Counted from the first letter of the stretch, positions 44,694 through 52,688 are shown. The stretch is 64,000 bases of DNA from Candidatus Endomicrobium neocapritermitis (GCA_009778325.1 WRJZ01000049.1:1-64000), one strand, 5' to 3'. Numbers and translations: made by a program. Notes: generated by a model not told the origin, from the sequence alone.

Positions 44694-45047
44694 TTATTTA
44701 AAAAATAACATTTTACAGGCAATGATTATCATTAACACCGCAAAACATTTCCTTAATATATTTTCAGACATGGAAGTCGCAAAATAAGCGCCTATAAATC
44801 CGCCCGCTATAAAGCCAATTCCTATAAGCGCTGCAATACCGAGATTTACATGGCCTTTTTTATAATACACAAGCATCGAAAATAAACTGAGAGTAATAAT
44901 AGCAAGAGAAGTGCCCTGAGCCTGATGCTGGTTCATTTTAAGAAATATTATCATAAGCGGTATCAAAATAATACCGCCGCCCACTCCCATAAGGCCGCTC
45001 AGAATTCCGCCTGCCACGCCGATAAATAAACAAGTTAAAATATCCAT
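44694..45047 (-). CDS. TauE/SafE family membrane protein, half-size
   Basis: 117 residues with about four membrane segments, equal to one of the two halves of a full TauE/SafE (TSUP) transporter. The signature GGILSGLMGVGGGIILIPLM is at the N-terminus. Half-size members exist and may work as dimers; the family exports sulfite, sulfonates or organic acids, and the substrate here is unknown. It precedes rsmH by one base, an unusual partner for the dcw cluster, and is preceded by a hairpin repeat and the RNase P RNA gene. Confidence 0.85.
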   Translation of the reverse strand: MDILTCLFIGVAGGILSGLMGVGGGIILIPLMIIFLKMNQHQAQGTSLAIITLSLFSMLVYYKKGHVNLGIAALIGIGFIAGGFIGAYFATSMSENILRKCFAVLMIIIACKMLFFK

Positions 45048-45049
45048 AA

Positions 45050-45170
45050 TAATTAGAAGAATAGAAGTTTGGTAGCTCAGAAGCTCGGAGAAGCTCTGGT
45101 CGCTTTGTCTTTATTTTTTGCTGTTGCCGAGCTTCTGAGCTGCCGAGCTTCAAAACTTCTGCCTTTGTTG
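45050..45170. repeat. Hairpin repeat element between rnpB and the TauE-like gene
   Basis: The arms combine AGAAGCTCGG words (left, GCTCAGAAGCTCGGAGAAGC) and the complement CCGAGCTTCTGAGCTGCCG. On the minus strand the loop contains AAAGACAAAGCGACC, a variant of the common core. It starts right after the 3' end of the RNase P RNA and could end that transcript. Confidence 0.75.
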
Positions 45171-45177
45171 TTAATTG

Positions 45178-45535
45178 CCGTTAAACAGACGGACTATACA
45201 CCGAATTCTGTCTTTCAAAAAGAAAACTTTTTGAAAGCGCGATCATTTCTCTGCCGCCGGAATTGCTTCCGACGATCAAGCGGCCATACTTCAGCCTTGC
45301 TTTCCGGTAAGGATTTAGCCGTTTCACCTTTTGCATTACTGCAAAAGCTTATCCTTTTTCAAGGATACTCCGTCATTTCTGACTGAAGCGTCTCTGCTCG
45401 CACCTCTGTGCTCGCGCACGACAGGGATTACCTGCTACCGTTTTCAGCATACAGAAAACTATATGCTGTTAAAGTTCGGACTTTCCTCTCCACAAGAATA
45501 AAAAGTGAAGCGATCGCGTGTCCGCCTGCTTAACG
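45178..45535 (-). ncRNA. rnpB: RNase P RNA, bacterial type A
   Basis: The catalytic RNA that matures tRNA 5' ends. On the minus strand the universally conserved segment GAGGAAAGTCCGAAC lies at 45476-45490. Near the 3' end AGAATTCGGTGTATAGTCCG (45191-45210) matches the conserved 3' block. The two ends pair as helix P1 (GCAGGCGGAC near the 5' end with GTCCGTCTGT near the 3' end). The length, about 350 nt, is normal. Exact ends are estimated from P1. It is flanked on both sides by hairpin repeats and lies downstream of the zinc-ribbon gene. Confidence 0.95.
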
Positions 45536-45664
45536 GCAATTAACAATTAACAAATAATAATTAATAATTGTTGTGTTTTCGCATAGCAAAAACTTATTAA
45601 TCGGTTTCGCTTTCGCGAAACTCATACATTGTTCATTGTTATTTGTTAATTGTTAATTGCTTTT
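45536..45664. repeat. Hairpin repeat element (CAATTAA arms) upstream of rnpB
   Basis: The arms are 7-bp words CAATTAA, CAAATAA and the inverse TTGTTAATTGTTAATTG. The loop holds two smaller hairpins (GTTTTCGCATAGCAAAAAC and GGTTTCGCTTTCGCGAAAC) separated by TTATTAAT, the same design as the element at 36240-36355. It starts at the stop of the zinc-ribbon gene (TAAAAAAGC) and ends at the 5' side of rnpB. Confidence 0.75.
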
Positions 45665-46381
45665 TTAATTGTCTTTTTTTAACAGTATTCTCGAACAATT
45701 ATCGCAAAATACCAATTCACTGCATTTATGAGCTTGATTTATAAGCTGCGGCCTTAAAACCATTCCGCATCCTCCGCAGCTCTCGGCGTCAACAATGCAT
45801 ATTCCCTGACCGTTGCGACCTTCGCGTATTCTTTCATATTGATCAAGAATATTTTTACTTACTTTATTTTTGTGCTGTTCTCTTTCTTCTTCAATCTTTT
45901 TTATTTCATCCGAAAACTGCCTGACTGAACTTTCTATTTCCGATATTTCACTTGCAGTTTTTTGTTCATAAACTTTTAATTCGGCTTCGGATTCTTTTAC
46001 TATTTTACTTTCATTGTCAATTTTATCCATCAACTCCAATATTTCATCTTCTATAACGCTTTTATCGGCTTTCGCTTTTTCAATTTCAAGCAGCAAAGCT
46101 TTATAAGTATCATTCGATTTCACGGAGTTAAGCTCTAAAGAATGTTTTCCTATGGTTTTCTCTTTTGCATCTAAAATCGCTTCTTTTTCTTTTTTCAGCG
46201 AATTCAACGTGACAAAATTCTTCTTTTTTTCCTCTGTTTCCTGCTTTTTTGCCTCTAACTCTTTTTTCTTTTCCTCAATAAGCGCAGGCGCGCCTTCAAT
46301 ACGGTTTTTAATATTTTCTATTTTTATATCATAATCCTGCAATTCATACAAAAGCTCCAGATCCTGTTTCAAATTTTCCAT
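45665..46381 (-). CDS. Coiled-coil protein with C-terminal zinc ribbon (DUF164/C4-type)
   Basis: 238 residues. Residues about 1-170 form a long antiparallel-type coiled coil rich in Glu and Lys. The C-terminus carries a four-cysteine zinc ribbon: SCGGCGMVLRP ... CSELVFCDNCSRIL. This matches the widespread DUF164/zf-RING_7 family (CT398-like). Its role is not firmly known; links to secretion, flagella or nucleic acids have been proposed in other bacteria. It is followed by a hairpin repeat and rnpB and preceded by tRNA-Val. Confidence 0.88.
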   Translation of the reverse strand: MENLKQDLELLYELQDYDIKIENIKNRIEGAPALIEEKKKELEAKKQETEEKKKNFVTLNSLKKEKEAILDAKEKTIGKHSLELNSVKSNDTYKALLLEIEKAKADKSVIEDEILELMDKIDNESKIVKESEAELKVYEQKTASEISEIESSVRQFSDEIKKIEEEREQHKNKVSKNILDQYERIREGRNGQGICIVDAESCGGCGMVLRPQLINQAHKCSELVFCDNCSRILLKKDN

Positions 46382-46389
46382 TTAAACTC

Positions 46390-46497
46390 CCTTTATCAGA
46401 AGCTCAGACGCATGGATGCGGGGATGCGTAGAGCAGGTCGTTTTGTCTTTGCCGTTACCATGCATCTATGCCTCCTTGCGTCTATGCATCATATTCT
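46390..46497. repeat. Hairpin repeat element (GATGCGGG arms) upstream of the zinc-ribbon gene
   Basis: Arms of GATGCGGG/GATGCGTA-type words and the inverse GCCTCCTTGCGTCTATGC. On the minus strand the core is GGTAACGGCAAAGACAAAAC, almost identical to the core at 19760-19847, with matching GATGCATAGACGC arm ends. These are the two most similar copies in the window. Confidence 0.78.
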
Positions 46498-46512
46498 CTT
46501 ATTAATTAAATT

Positions 46513-46584
46513 TGGGTATGACAGGGTTTGAACCTGTGACCCTTCGCGTGTGAGGCGAATGCTCTTCCGCTGAGCTACATACCC
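46513..46584 (-). tRNA. tRNA-Val (anticodon CAC)
   Basis: 72 nt including the discriminator A. The acceptor stem is GGGTATG/CATACCC. The D-arm is AGCTCAGCGGAAGAGC, the anticodon stem-loop TTCGC-CTCACAC-GCGAA has anticodon CAC (valine, GTG), and the T-arm has GGTTCAAACC. CCA is not encoded. It has its own promoter at 46684-46712. Confidence 0.95.
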
Positions 46585-46683
46585 TAAATACCTTACCAAA
46601 TATTTTTCAAGCATCTTAAACGGCAAACCGGATACTCTTTCGCCAAGCCGGTCACCCGTAACAAATATCGATTATTATTGTTT

Positions 46684-46712
46684 ATTATAGCAAGTTTTAC
46701 AACGCTCATCAA
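46684..46712 (-). promoter_or_regulatory. Promoter of tRNA-Val
   Basis: TTGATG (46707-46712) and TATAAT (46684-46689) on the minus strand with a 17-bp spacer, almost consensus. Predicted transcription start near 46677, giving a leader of about 90 nt before the tRNA. It lies immediately after a terminator, and its -35 box touches the T-run of that terminator. Confidence 0.7.
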
Positions 46713-46740
46713 ATAAAAAAACTCTTGATTTCTCAAGAGT
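46711..46740 (-). terminator. Rho-independent terminator after the CAT tRNA
   Basis: On the minus strand a perfect hairpin ACTCTTGA-GAAA-TCAAGAGT (46721-46740) is followed by TTTTTTATTT. It lies 25 bp downstream of the CAT-anticodon tRNA and separates its transcript from that of tRNA-Val. Confidence 0.85.
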
Positions 46741-46764
46741 ATCTTAACTTTTATTTCTATTATT

Positions 46765-46838
46765 TGGGCCTGGTAGGACTTGAACCTACGACCATTCGAT
46801 TATGAGTCGAGTGCTCTAACCAACTGAGCTACAGGCCC
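46765..46838 (-). tRNA. tRNA with CAT anticodon (Ile2 or elongator Met)
   Basis: 74 nt including the discriminator A. The acceptor stem is GGGCCTG/CAGGCCC with a paired first base, so it is not an initiator tRNA. The D-arm is AGCTCAGTTGGTTAGAGC, the anticodon loop CTCATAA and the T-arm GGTTCAAGTCC. The anticodon stem and variable loop (CGACTCATAATCG, TGGTCG) resemble tRNA-Ile2, whose C34 is changed to lysidine by TilS, more than elongator Met. The identity is not certain from sequence alone. Confidence 0.9.
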
Positions 46839-46855
46839 GCTGAAAATGTTTGAAA

Positions 46856-46884
46856 ATTATATCTAAAAATCCGCTTCAAGTCAA
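46856..46884 (-). promoter_or_regulatory. Promoter of the CAT-anticodon tRNA
   Basis: TTGACT (46879-46884) and TATAAT (46856-46861) on the minus strand with a 17-bp spacer, 18 bp before the tRNA 5' end. This is the best sigma-70-type promoter seen in the window. Confidence 0.8.
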
Positions 46885-46940
46885 ATAAAATTTATCCATT
46901 TTATGACTACCGTCATTTTTATTAAAAAAGTTTATTATGA

Positions 46941-47540
46941 TTACTTTCTTGCATTTCTAGAGTTTTCTGTCAACCGCGAACCAGGACTTCCTGTATCAGC
47001 TAAAACTGATGAATATGCTTTTAGTTTTATATTTTCTTGACGCAACAACCTCATAATAGGTGGCGCTTTATATTCATAAGTAATCTTAACAGATGATTTA
47101 TTATCCTCAATAGTTATAAGCTTCTTGGGATTTAAAACTTCCCATACGTTTTCTACTTTGCTAGTTAACTCCCCTATTAGTTTAAAAGGATTTTTAATTA
47201 TCTCCATGGTTATAAAATTATCTAAAGTAAAATCTATCGGTTCTTTTAAATCTTTGATGCTAACTGTTACCGTTAACTTCTCTCTATCTAAGGTACGTCC
47301 TATTGTAAAATTATTGCAAAGATAATTTTTTATTTCAGTTTCTATGTATTGTTTGCTAAAATCCGTATATGCAATCATATCCGTGCCATATCTTGCTGCT
47401 CCGGAAATCTGCTGCCATGTAAGCATCATGCGCCCAAACCAAATTACAGTAAAAAGAAAAAATACCATCAATGGAGCAATCAATGCCGCTTCTACAAGAG
47501 CCTGCCCATTTTTGTTTTTCAAAAAAATTTTATCAAACAT
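46941..47540 (-). CDS. TadE-like pseudopilin
   Basis: 199 residues. The N-terminus KNGQALVEAALIAPLMVFFLF is a TadE signature: a short basic leader, a G|Q cleavage site with Glu at +5, then a hydrophobic helix. The remainder is a periplasmic domain with no recognised motif (segments such as YGTDMIAYTDFSKQ). TadE-type minor pseudopilins belong to Flp/Tad pilus systems. It is the last member of a run of four such genes, split from the others by rfbA. Confidence 0.8.
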   Translation of the reverse strand: MFDKIFLKNKNGQALVEAALIAPLMVFFLFTVIWFGRMMLTWQQISGAARYGTDMIAYTDFSKQYIETEIKNYLCNNFTIGRTLDREKLTVTVSIKDLKEPIDFTLDNFITMEIIKNPFKLIGELTSKVENVWEVLNPKKLITIEDNKSSVKITYEYKAPPIMRLLRQENIKLKAYSSVLADTGSPGSRLTENSRNARK

Positions 47541-47601
47541 ATTCGCATACCATTGTCAAAATTTTAAAATAATTATAGTTTTATAAAATTTACTTTTACA
47601 A

Positions 47602-48492
47602 TCAAAGTAATTCAGATTCACTGTCTCTTGCTATCCTACTTAAATAATCAGCATAATCTTTAGGCAGTCCGGCAGCTAATTTTTGCAGTTGTTCTTTACC
47701 GATATATTTTTTTCTGTACGCAATCTCTTCAAGGCATGAAATCATTGAATTCTGTCTCTCTTCTATTGTTTTAATAAAAAAAGACGAATCTAACAAAGAG
47801 TCACATGTTCCTGCGTCAAGCCAGGCAAACCCTCTGCCAAGCAGTTCCACCTTTAATTTTCCGGCTTTTAAATAATGCTCGTTTATATCCGTAATCTCAA
47901 TCTCTCCGCGTTTTGAAGGCTTTATATTTTTGGCAATTTTGACAACTTCGTTGTCATAAAAATATAATCCGGTTACAGCCCAGTTTGATTTAGGATTTGC
48001 CGGCTTTTCTTCTATAGAAACGGGATTATTATTTTTGTCCAGCTCAACGATTCCGTATCTGTTCGGATCTTTTACATAATAAGCGAATACCGTTGCTCCG
48101 GATTCTTTTGAAACGGCATTAACTAGCGCTTTTGAAAATCCGTGACCATAAAAAATGTTATCACCCAAAATTAAAGCGGCATTATCCTCACCGATAAATT
48201 TTTCGCCTATTATAAATGCTTCCGCAATACCTCTCGGCTGCTCCTGTAAAGCATAACTTATACTGATTCCGTATTTACTGCCATCGCCAAACAATCTTTC
48301 CAACAAAGGAAGCGTTTCATTGTTTGAAATTATCAAAATATCTTTAATCCCGGCAAGCATCAATGCCGACATCGGATAATAAATCATCGGTTTATTGTAA
48401 ACCGGTAAAAGCTGCTTGCTTACAACGCTTGTGATAGGATAAAGTCTTGTAGCTTTTCCGCCCGCTAAAATAATACCTTTAGTTTTTTTCAT
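47602..48492 (-). CDS. rfbA: Glucose-1-phosphate thymidylyltransferase RfbA/RmlA
   Basis: 296 residues, usual length. Makes dTDP-glucose from dTTP and glucose-1-phosphate, the first step of dTDP-L-rhamnose synthesis. Nucleotidyltransferase loop [20 protein letters not shown], which has Ala where most members have Gly, then [33 protein letters not shown]-type motif [19 protein letters not shown], and [17 protein letters not shown]. No rfbB, rfbC or rfbD lies beside it. It is embedded in the pseudopilin gene run with 25 and 61 bp gaps, so it may be co-transcribed with it. Confidence 0.93.
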   Translation of the reverse strand: MKKTKGIILAGGKATRLYPITSVVSKQLLPVYNKPMIYYPMSALMLAGIKDILIISNNETLPLLERLFGDGSKYGISISYALQEQPRGIAEAFIIGEKFIGEDNAALILGDNIFYGHGFSKALVNAVSKESGATVFAYYVKDPNRYGIVELDKNNNPVSIEEKPANPKSNWAVTGLYFYDNEVVKIAKNIKPSKRGEIEITDINEHYLKAGKLKVELLGRGFAWLDAGTCDSLLDSSFFIKTIEERQNSMISCLEEIAYRKKYIGKEQLQKLAAGLPKDYADYLSRIARDSESELL

Positions 48493-48517
48493 TCATAAAT
48501 TCCTTATATTCATATAT

Positions 48518-49822
48518 TTATCCGCCATCTCTCTCATCGACAGCCTGATCCGGTGTATTTTCTTCTTCACCCTCCGAAGTATGATAAGGCACTAAATGCG
48601 CCGCCCACCCGCCTTTTTTGGCTTTTAAATAATTATTCATAGGGGAATCTTCGCGACCTTCTTTACATGCATGCCACATTCTCCAATATGCAGCTTTGCA
48701 ATATGCGGTCATGGCAGCGGCAGCAACTGTTCCAATCGGATGACCAAGTTCTTCTACTATTTGCGCATCAAGTAATATAATTTGAGCCCCCGTCACACCA
48801 AATAAAATTAATTCTATGCCAGTAGGCCAAACGCCATTTTCAGTGAATGTTCCAAGCTTGTTACTTTCATTTTTAGGAAACATTGTACCTTTTGTATTAT
48901 AAATTGCCGCTGCCGAAAAAGATGTCAATGATGGATATGATATGCCTAACCATCTCGAAAAAATAGGAATATTTTTATTATTTTCTCTTTTACTGATTAT
49001 AACAGACGTTTTCTGATTGTAAAATTTTTCTTCATCAATTATATACCATGAATATGGAACTGTTGAGTGAGTAGAAGACTCTGTATAGTCTGCTGTATTA
49101 ATTCCCAGTTTCTCCACAATTTTATCAAAAGCCGAATCTATCGAGTCAGCAAATAGTCCTAAAATCCAACCTAGCCAAGGATGTTTTTTTATCTCTTCAA
49201 ACATGAATCTTTTAAACTCCAGAAACGGTATCGTTGTGTAAACATAATGAACCTCTCCTGCTGTAACATTTTCTGTACTCTTATATCTTATCTCCTTCAT
49301 ATTCCGTTTAAGCCCAAAATGCTCTTCCGCAGTTTTAACGCTTGGTTTTTTTACCGGAGTCGGAAGTATTATGGGTGTATACCCTTTACTTACAAGATCT
49401 GCATAAGTTGAATACACATACACAAGATGTTCTACCATTGCTATTTCTTGTACTTCCTGAATTTTTTTTACAATACTTTTTAGTGTAGCAACATCACCTG
49501 AACGAGATCCGTTTATGCCTTTTTTGCTATCTCCGTAATAATAAGCCGCAACCATATCCGTGTCATATGTGCGCATTTGCACAAACTCGCCTCTGGTTCC
49601 CAACGAAAGAGTTGCTCCTATAAGATAATTACATGTTCCTACGAAGTTCATTATTCTGGCTTTATGAGTCGCAATAGAAAGAGCTGTATTATCTGCCAAA
49701 CTTTGCATATTCATTCTGTCTCTTATAAGTTTTGCAATGTTCAGCATCATTGCCCAACTTATAACAAGAATCGTTGTAAATATTAGAAAATAATATAATG
49801 TCTGCCCTTTATTATTTTTCAT
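48518..49822 (-). CDS. TadG-like pilus assembly protein
   Basis: 434 residues. The N-terminus MKNNKGQTLYYFLIFTTILV resembles the TadE/TadG-type leader, but Tyr replaces the +5 Glu. Then comes QSLADNTALSIATHKARIMNF, typical of the TadG-like N-terminal domain in which secreted repeats of small residues follow the membrane helix. The periplasmic part is long and unrecognised, ending with an acidic, glutamate-rich tail. No von Willebrand A domain (present in full TadG) is seen. It is preceded by a TadE-like gene with a 2-bp gap. Confidence 0.72.
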   Translation of the reverse strand: MKNNKGQTLYYFLIFTTILVISWAMMLNIAKLIRDRMNMQSLADNTALSIATHKARIMNFVGTCNYLIGATLSLGTRGEFVQMRTYDTDMVAAYYYGDSKKGINGSRSGDVATLKSIVKKIQEVQEIAMVEHLVYVYSTYADLVSKGYTPIILPTPVKKPSVKTAEEHFGLKRNMKEIRYKSTENVTAGEVHYVYTTIPFLEFKRFMFEEIKKHPWLGWILGLFADSIDSAFDKIVEKLGINTADYTESSTHSTVPYSWYIIDEEKFYNQKTSVIISKRENNKNIPIFSRWLGISYPSLTSFSAAAIYNTKGTMFPKNESNKLGTFTENGVWPTGIELILFGVTGAQIILLDAQIVEELGHPIGTVAAAAMTAYCKAAYWRMWHACKEGREDSPMNNYLKAKKGGWAAHLVPYHTSEGEEENTPDQAVDERDGG

Positions 49823-49824
49823 TT

Positions 49825-50589
49825 TTAACTTCCAAAAAATTTATTCATAAGACTTTTCGCATCGTAATTTTTAAATTTTTTTGCTTCCGGATATGCCTTT
49901 TCATAATATGTCTGATCAGGAGAAACCATCATTCTGCCTCTGGCTGACTGATATCTCCTATTGCCACCTATCTTCCATATTTTTCTATCCATAAATAATG
50001 TATTTTTATCATTCTCGGAAGTTCCTCTAGCATTAGAAGTCCTCCTTGCAACCAATGTTCCGAACATAACTCGCGTGTAATAGTAGATTTTTACGGTTCT
50101 TTTTGATACGGCGCTGCCTGATGCGTTGCCTGAATAGTCATAAGTATGTTTTTGCACTTGAGAAGAATATTTAGGCCATATTGTAACACTCTTGTCTTTT
50201 TCTTCTCCTGTTGACTCAGCTTCTTCTTCAGAGTCTCGATTCTGGTTATTTGAATTATTATTACTCCATCTTAGATAATACTCTTCAACTGTTTTTTTAT
50301 TTGAAAAATTAAAACTTCTACTTGTGATTTCCTCAGACCAACCGCTTGTTTTTGAAAATCCATAATAATAATACTCAAAATAATGTTTGACTCTTTCTGT
50401 AGCTTCTTCCAAGCGTTTTGTATTCTCTGTCACAACCGCGGAACGAACTGCGACAAAAGCCGCTTCATTCGCAGTCATATCATCAACAACCATTATACAT
50501 ATCTGTAAAAAAGCAAACATAATTATAGTTGTAAAAAAAACTACAAATAATGCTTCTACCATTGTTTGCCCTTTACTATTTTTTTTCAT
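49825..50589 (-). CDS. TadE-like pseudopilin
   Basis: 254 residues. The leader KKNSKGQTMVEALFVVFFTT has the G|QTMVE cleavage pattern with Glu at +5, then a membrane helix. The periplasmic part contains a Ser/Glu-rich low-complexity linker (about 115-140) and a C-terminal basic segment rich in Arg and Tyr. The start overlaps the upstream small prepilin gene by 4 bp (ATGA), so the two are translationally coupled. Confidence 0.8.
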   Translation of the reverse strand: MKKNSKGQTMVEALFVVFFTTIIMFAFLQICIMVVDDMTANEAAFVAVRSAVVTENTKRLEEATERVKHYFEYYYYGFSKTSGWSEEITSRSFNFSNKKTVEEYYLRWSNNNSNNQNRDSEEEAESTGEEKDKSVTIWPKYSSQVQKHTYDYSGNASGSAVSKRTVKIYYYTRVMFGTLVARRTSNARGTSENDKNTLFMDRKIWKIGGNRRYQSARGRMMVSPDQTYYEKAYPEAKKFKNYDAKSLMNKFFGS

Positions 50590-50804
50590 TTTACATAACC
50601 GCCGTATCCGCTAGCTTTGGCATCTGCTTTCGCAGCTAAGCCTTTTGCACTTCCTACAATCAATATAGCAGAAACATCTGATGTATTTATATATCTGTTT
50701 TTCCAAACCTTTTTATACATAGCAAAAACGCCGGTTGTCGCTACAAGCAAAACGACAAAAACCAGCAGAAACTCCACAAAAGTCTGTCCTTTTGACTTTT
50801 TCAA
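50586..50804 (-). CDS. Small Flp/TadE-like prepilin
   Basis: 72 residues if translation starts at the TTG at 50804, which is preceded by ACGAGGTTTAAT; this gives LKKSKGQTFVEFLLVFVVLL, parallel to the neighbouring proteins. A GTG start nine codons earlier is possible but has no ribosome binding site and overlaps the edge of a repeat. G|QTFVE again has Glu at +5, as in type IV pilins. The short size and single helix suggest a pilin-like subunit. It lies just upstream of a TadE-like gene and after the secretin gene. Confidence 0.75.
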   Translation of the reverse strand: MKKSKGQTFVEFLLVFVVLLVATTGVFAMYKKVWKNRYINTSDVSAILIVGSAKGLAAKADAKASGYGGYVK

Positions 50805-50850
50805 ATTAAACCTCGTGAAAATGCGTGTCACGCAGAAAGAAATTGCATAT

Positions 50851-50896
50851 TATGCCGTTACCATGCCTCTGCACATTACCGCATCTGTGCATCACA
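50851..50896. repeat. Half copy of a hairpin repeat element
   Basis: On the minus strand this reads GATGCACAGATGCGG, then GCAGAGGCATGGTAACGGCA: one arm and the beginning of the core seen at 46390-46497. The other arm is missing, so it is a truncated element. It separates the secretin gene from the prepilin gene. Confidence 0.6.
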
Positions 50897-50900
50897 GTTT

Positions 50901-51626
50901 TCATTCCATTATTTTTGTCGTTACAAAAATTAGTACATTGATTTTATCTTCATGTTTTTTTTGCACGCTGAACAATACGCCTAAAATCGGAATATCGCTG
51001 AGAATCGGAATACCTTCCCTTGTATTCCCTTTGGTTGTCTCGATGAGACCGGCCAAAACCATAGTTTCGCCGTCTTTTATTTGTATGTGTGAAGAAGCCT
51101 GTCTTTTTGCAATTGAATAATATCCTCCTGACATTGGCGCATTGTAGTCAATTCTTGAAAGTTCGGTTTGGAGTTTCATGTCAATCTTGCCGTCCTGCAT
51201 AATTATCGGAGTTATATCCATTATTATCCCGTATTCTTTCCATTCGACTGAATTCCCGTTTAACGAAGTCGAGACAATGGGAATCTCTCCGCCTACCATA
51301 AATTTTGCCGTACTGCCGGACTTTGTTACAAGTTTCGGCTTGGACAGAACTTTTGCCGCGCCGGCTGTTTCCAAAGCTTTTAAAGTCGCCGTATAATTCG
51401 TAATTCTTGCCCATTCGCCGGATTCAATAATAGCCGGAATAGTCATTTCGCTTACTGACACTTCATTCGGCCACTTGATTCCGAGCTCTATGGATTTATT
51501 TTCATTTATTTCCGTTATTTCTACGGATATTTCTACCATCTTTTCAGCTTTTTCCGGTACAGCCGCTTTTTGCGCGTATGCCAAAGCCGCAACAAATAAA
51601 ATAGGGATAAAAATTAATTTTTTCAT
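50901..51626 (-). CDS. Short secretin-domain protein (GspD/CpaC-like)
   Basis: 241 residues. Residues 1-18 are a signal peptide ending AYA|Q. The rest is the C-terminal secretin core: VEISVEITEINENKS, VLSKPKLVTKSGSTAKFMVG, GGEIPIV, YGIIMDITPII, IQIKDGETMVLAGLIE and the C-terminal DIPILGVLFS. Secretins form outer-membrane gates for type II secretion, type IV pili and Tad pili. The N0/N1 ring domains usually found before this core are missing, so it is a minimal form. Its start overlaps the gcvT stop by 4 bp. With the adjacent TadE-like genes it suggests a small secretion or pilus system whose ATPase and inner-membrane parts are elsewhere. Confidence 0.88.
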   Translation of the reverse strand: MKKLIFIPILFVAALAYAQKAAVPEKAEKMVEISVEITEINENKSIELGIKWPNEVSVSEMTIPAIIESGEWARITNYTATLKALETAGAAKVLSKPKLVTKSGSTAKFMVGGEIPIVSTSLNGNSVEWKEYGIIMDITPIIMQDGKIDMKLQTELSRIDYNAPMSGGYYSIAKRQASSHIQIKDGETMVLAGLIETTKGNTREGIPILSDIPILGVLFSVQKKHEDKINVLIFVTTKIME

Positions 51627-52687
51627 TTCGCTCTCTTATAAAACGGTTTATTTACAACTGCCGCTTTTCTCCTGTTATTATGAATTTCAATTTCAACTTC
51701 ATTGTTATTTACGTTAAAATCAATTAACGCTAATCCTATTGCTTTTCTTAAAGTAGGAGAAAATGTTCCGCTTGTAACATATCCTGCTTCTTTACCGCCG
51801 AAAAACACTTTATTTCCGTTTCTTGCTATACCGCCAACGCACTCAAAAGCAATTATTTTTTTTGAAGGAGCATTTTTTATCGCTAAAAGTTTCTCTTTGC
51901 CTGTGAAATTGTTTTCCCAGTATATAATTTTTTCAAAGCCTGCGTCAATAGGATTAATATTTTCATCTATCTCATGGCCGTGCAAAGGCATACAGGCTTC
52001 AAGCCTTAGCGTATCGCGGCAGCCCAAACCGCACGGTTTTACTCCGGCAGATATCAGCTTTTCCCACAAAACAACTGCCTGATTTTTAGAAATAAAAATT
52101 TCAAAACCGTCCTCTCCCGTATAACCTGTTCTTGCAACACGGCAAAAATCAGCCGGAATATCTTTTAATTTAAGCTGTGAACAAGTAAAATATTTCATGC
52201 TTTTAACATCAGTTTCTGCCATATTCTGTAGCATATCCGCAGCTTTTGGTCCCTGCAAAGCTAAAAGACATATATCTGCACTTATATTTTTAAGCTGCGT
52301 ATCGCCTGTTTTGCATCTGTTAAGCCATTCCCAGTCTTTATCAAGATTTCCTGCGTTTACAACCATCATATATTCATTTTCAAACTTATAAACTATGATA
52401 TCGTCTTTAACTCCGCCGTTTTCGTTTAATATCATTGAATATTTTGCTTTTTTATCAGCCAAATTTTTCATATCGCCGACAGTAACTTTATTTAAAAAGT
52501 CGCCGCTGTCTTTATCTGAAATAATAAAAGTCCCCATGTGAGACGTATCAAAAATACCGCAGCTTGTTCTTACGGCATTATGCTCATCAATGATTGAAGA
52601 ATACTGTACTGGCATTTCCCACCCGCCGAATTCAGTCATTTTTGCGCCTAGTTTCAGATGTTCGTCATATAAATAAGTTCTTTTCAT
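51623..52687 (-). CDS. gcvT: Aminomethyltransferase GcvT (glycine cleavage T protein)
   Basis: 354 residues, usual length. Transfers the aminomethyl group from the H protein to tetrahydrofolate in glycine cleavage. Signatures: KMTEFGGWEMPVQYSSIIDEH, GIFDTSHMG, MILNENGGVKDDIIVYKF, VARTGYTGEDGFEIF, LGCRDTLRLEACMPLHGHEI and FTGKEKL. It follows lpdA by one base; lpdA encodes the L protein of the same complex. gcvH and gcvP are not in the window. No glycine riboswitch is seen upstream, since proS and lpdA precede it almost without gaps. Confidence 0.96.
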   Translation of the reverse strand: MKRTYLYDEHLKLGAKMTEFGGWEMPVQYSSIIDEHNAVRTSCGIFDTSHMGTFIISDKDSGDFLNKVTVGDMKNLADKKAKYSMILNENGGVKDDIIVYKFENEYMMVVNAGNLDKDWEWLNRCKTGDTQLKNISADICLLALQGPKAADMLQNMAETDVKSMKYFTCSQLKLKDIPADFCRVARTGYTGEDGFEIFISKNQAVVLWEKLISAGVKPCGLGCRDTLRLEACMPLHGHEIDENINPIDAGFEKIIYWENNFTGKEKLLAIKNAPSKKIIAFECVGGIARNGNKVFFGGKEAGYVTSGTFSPTLRKAIGLALIDFNVNNNEVEIEIHNNRRKAAVVNKPFYKRAK

Positions 52688-52688
52688 T

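Noticed and set aside
44693-45047. TauE-like gene as a pseudogene fragment
   Set aside because: It is half-size, but it has an intact start, signature and stop, and half-size members of the family are known.
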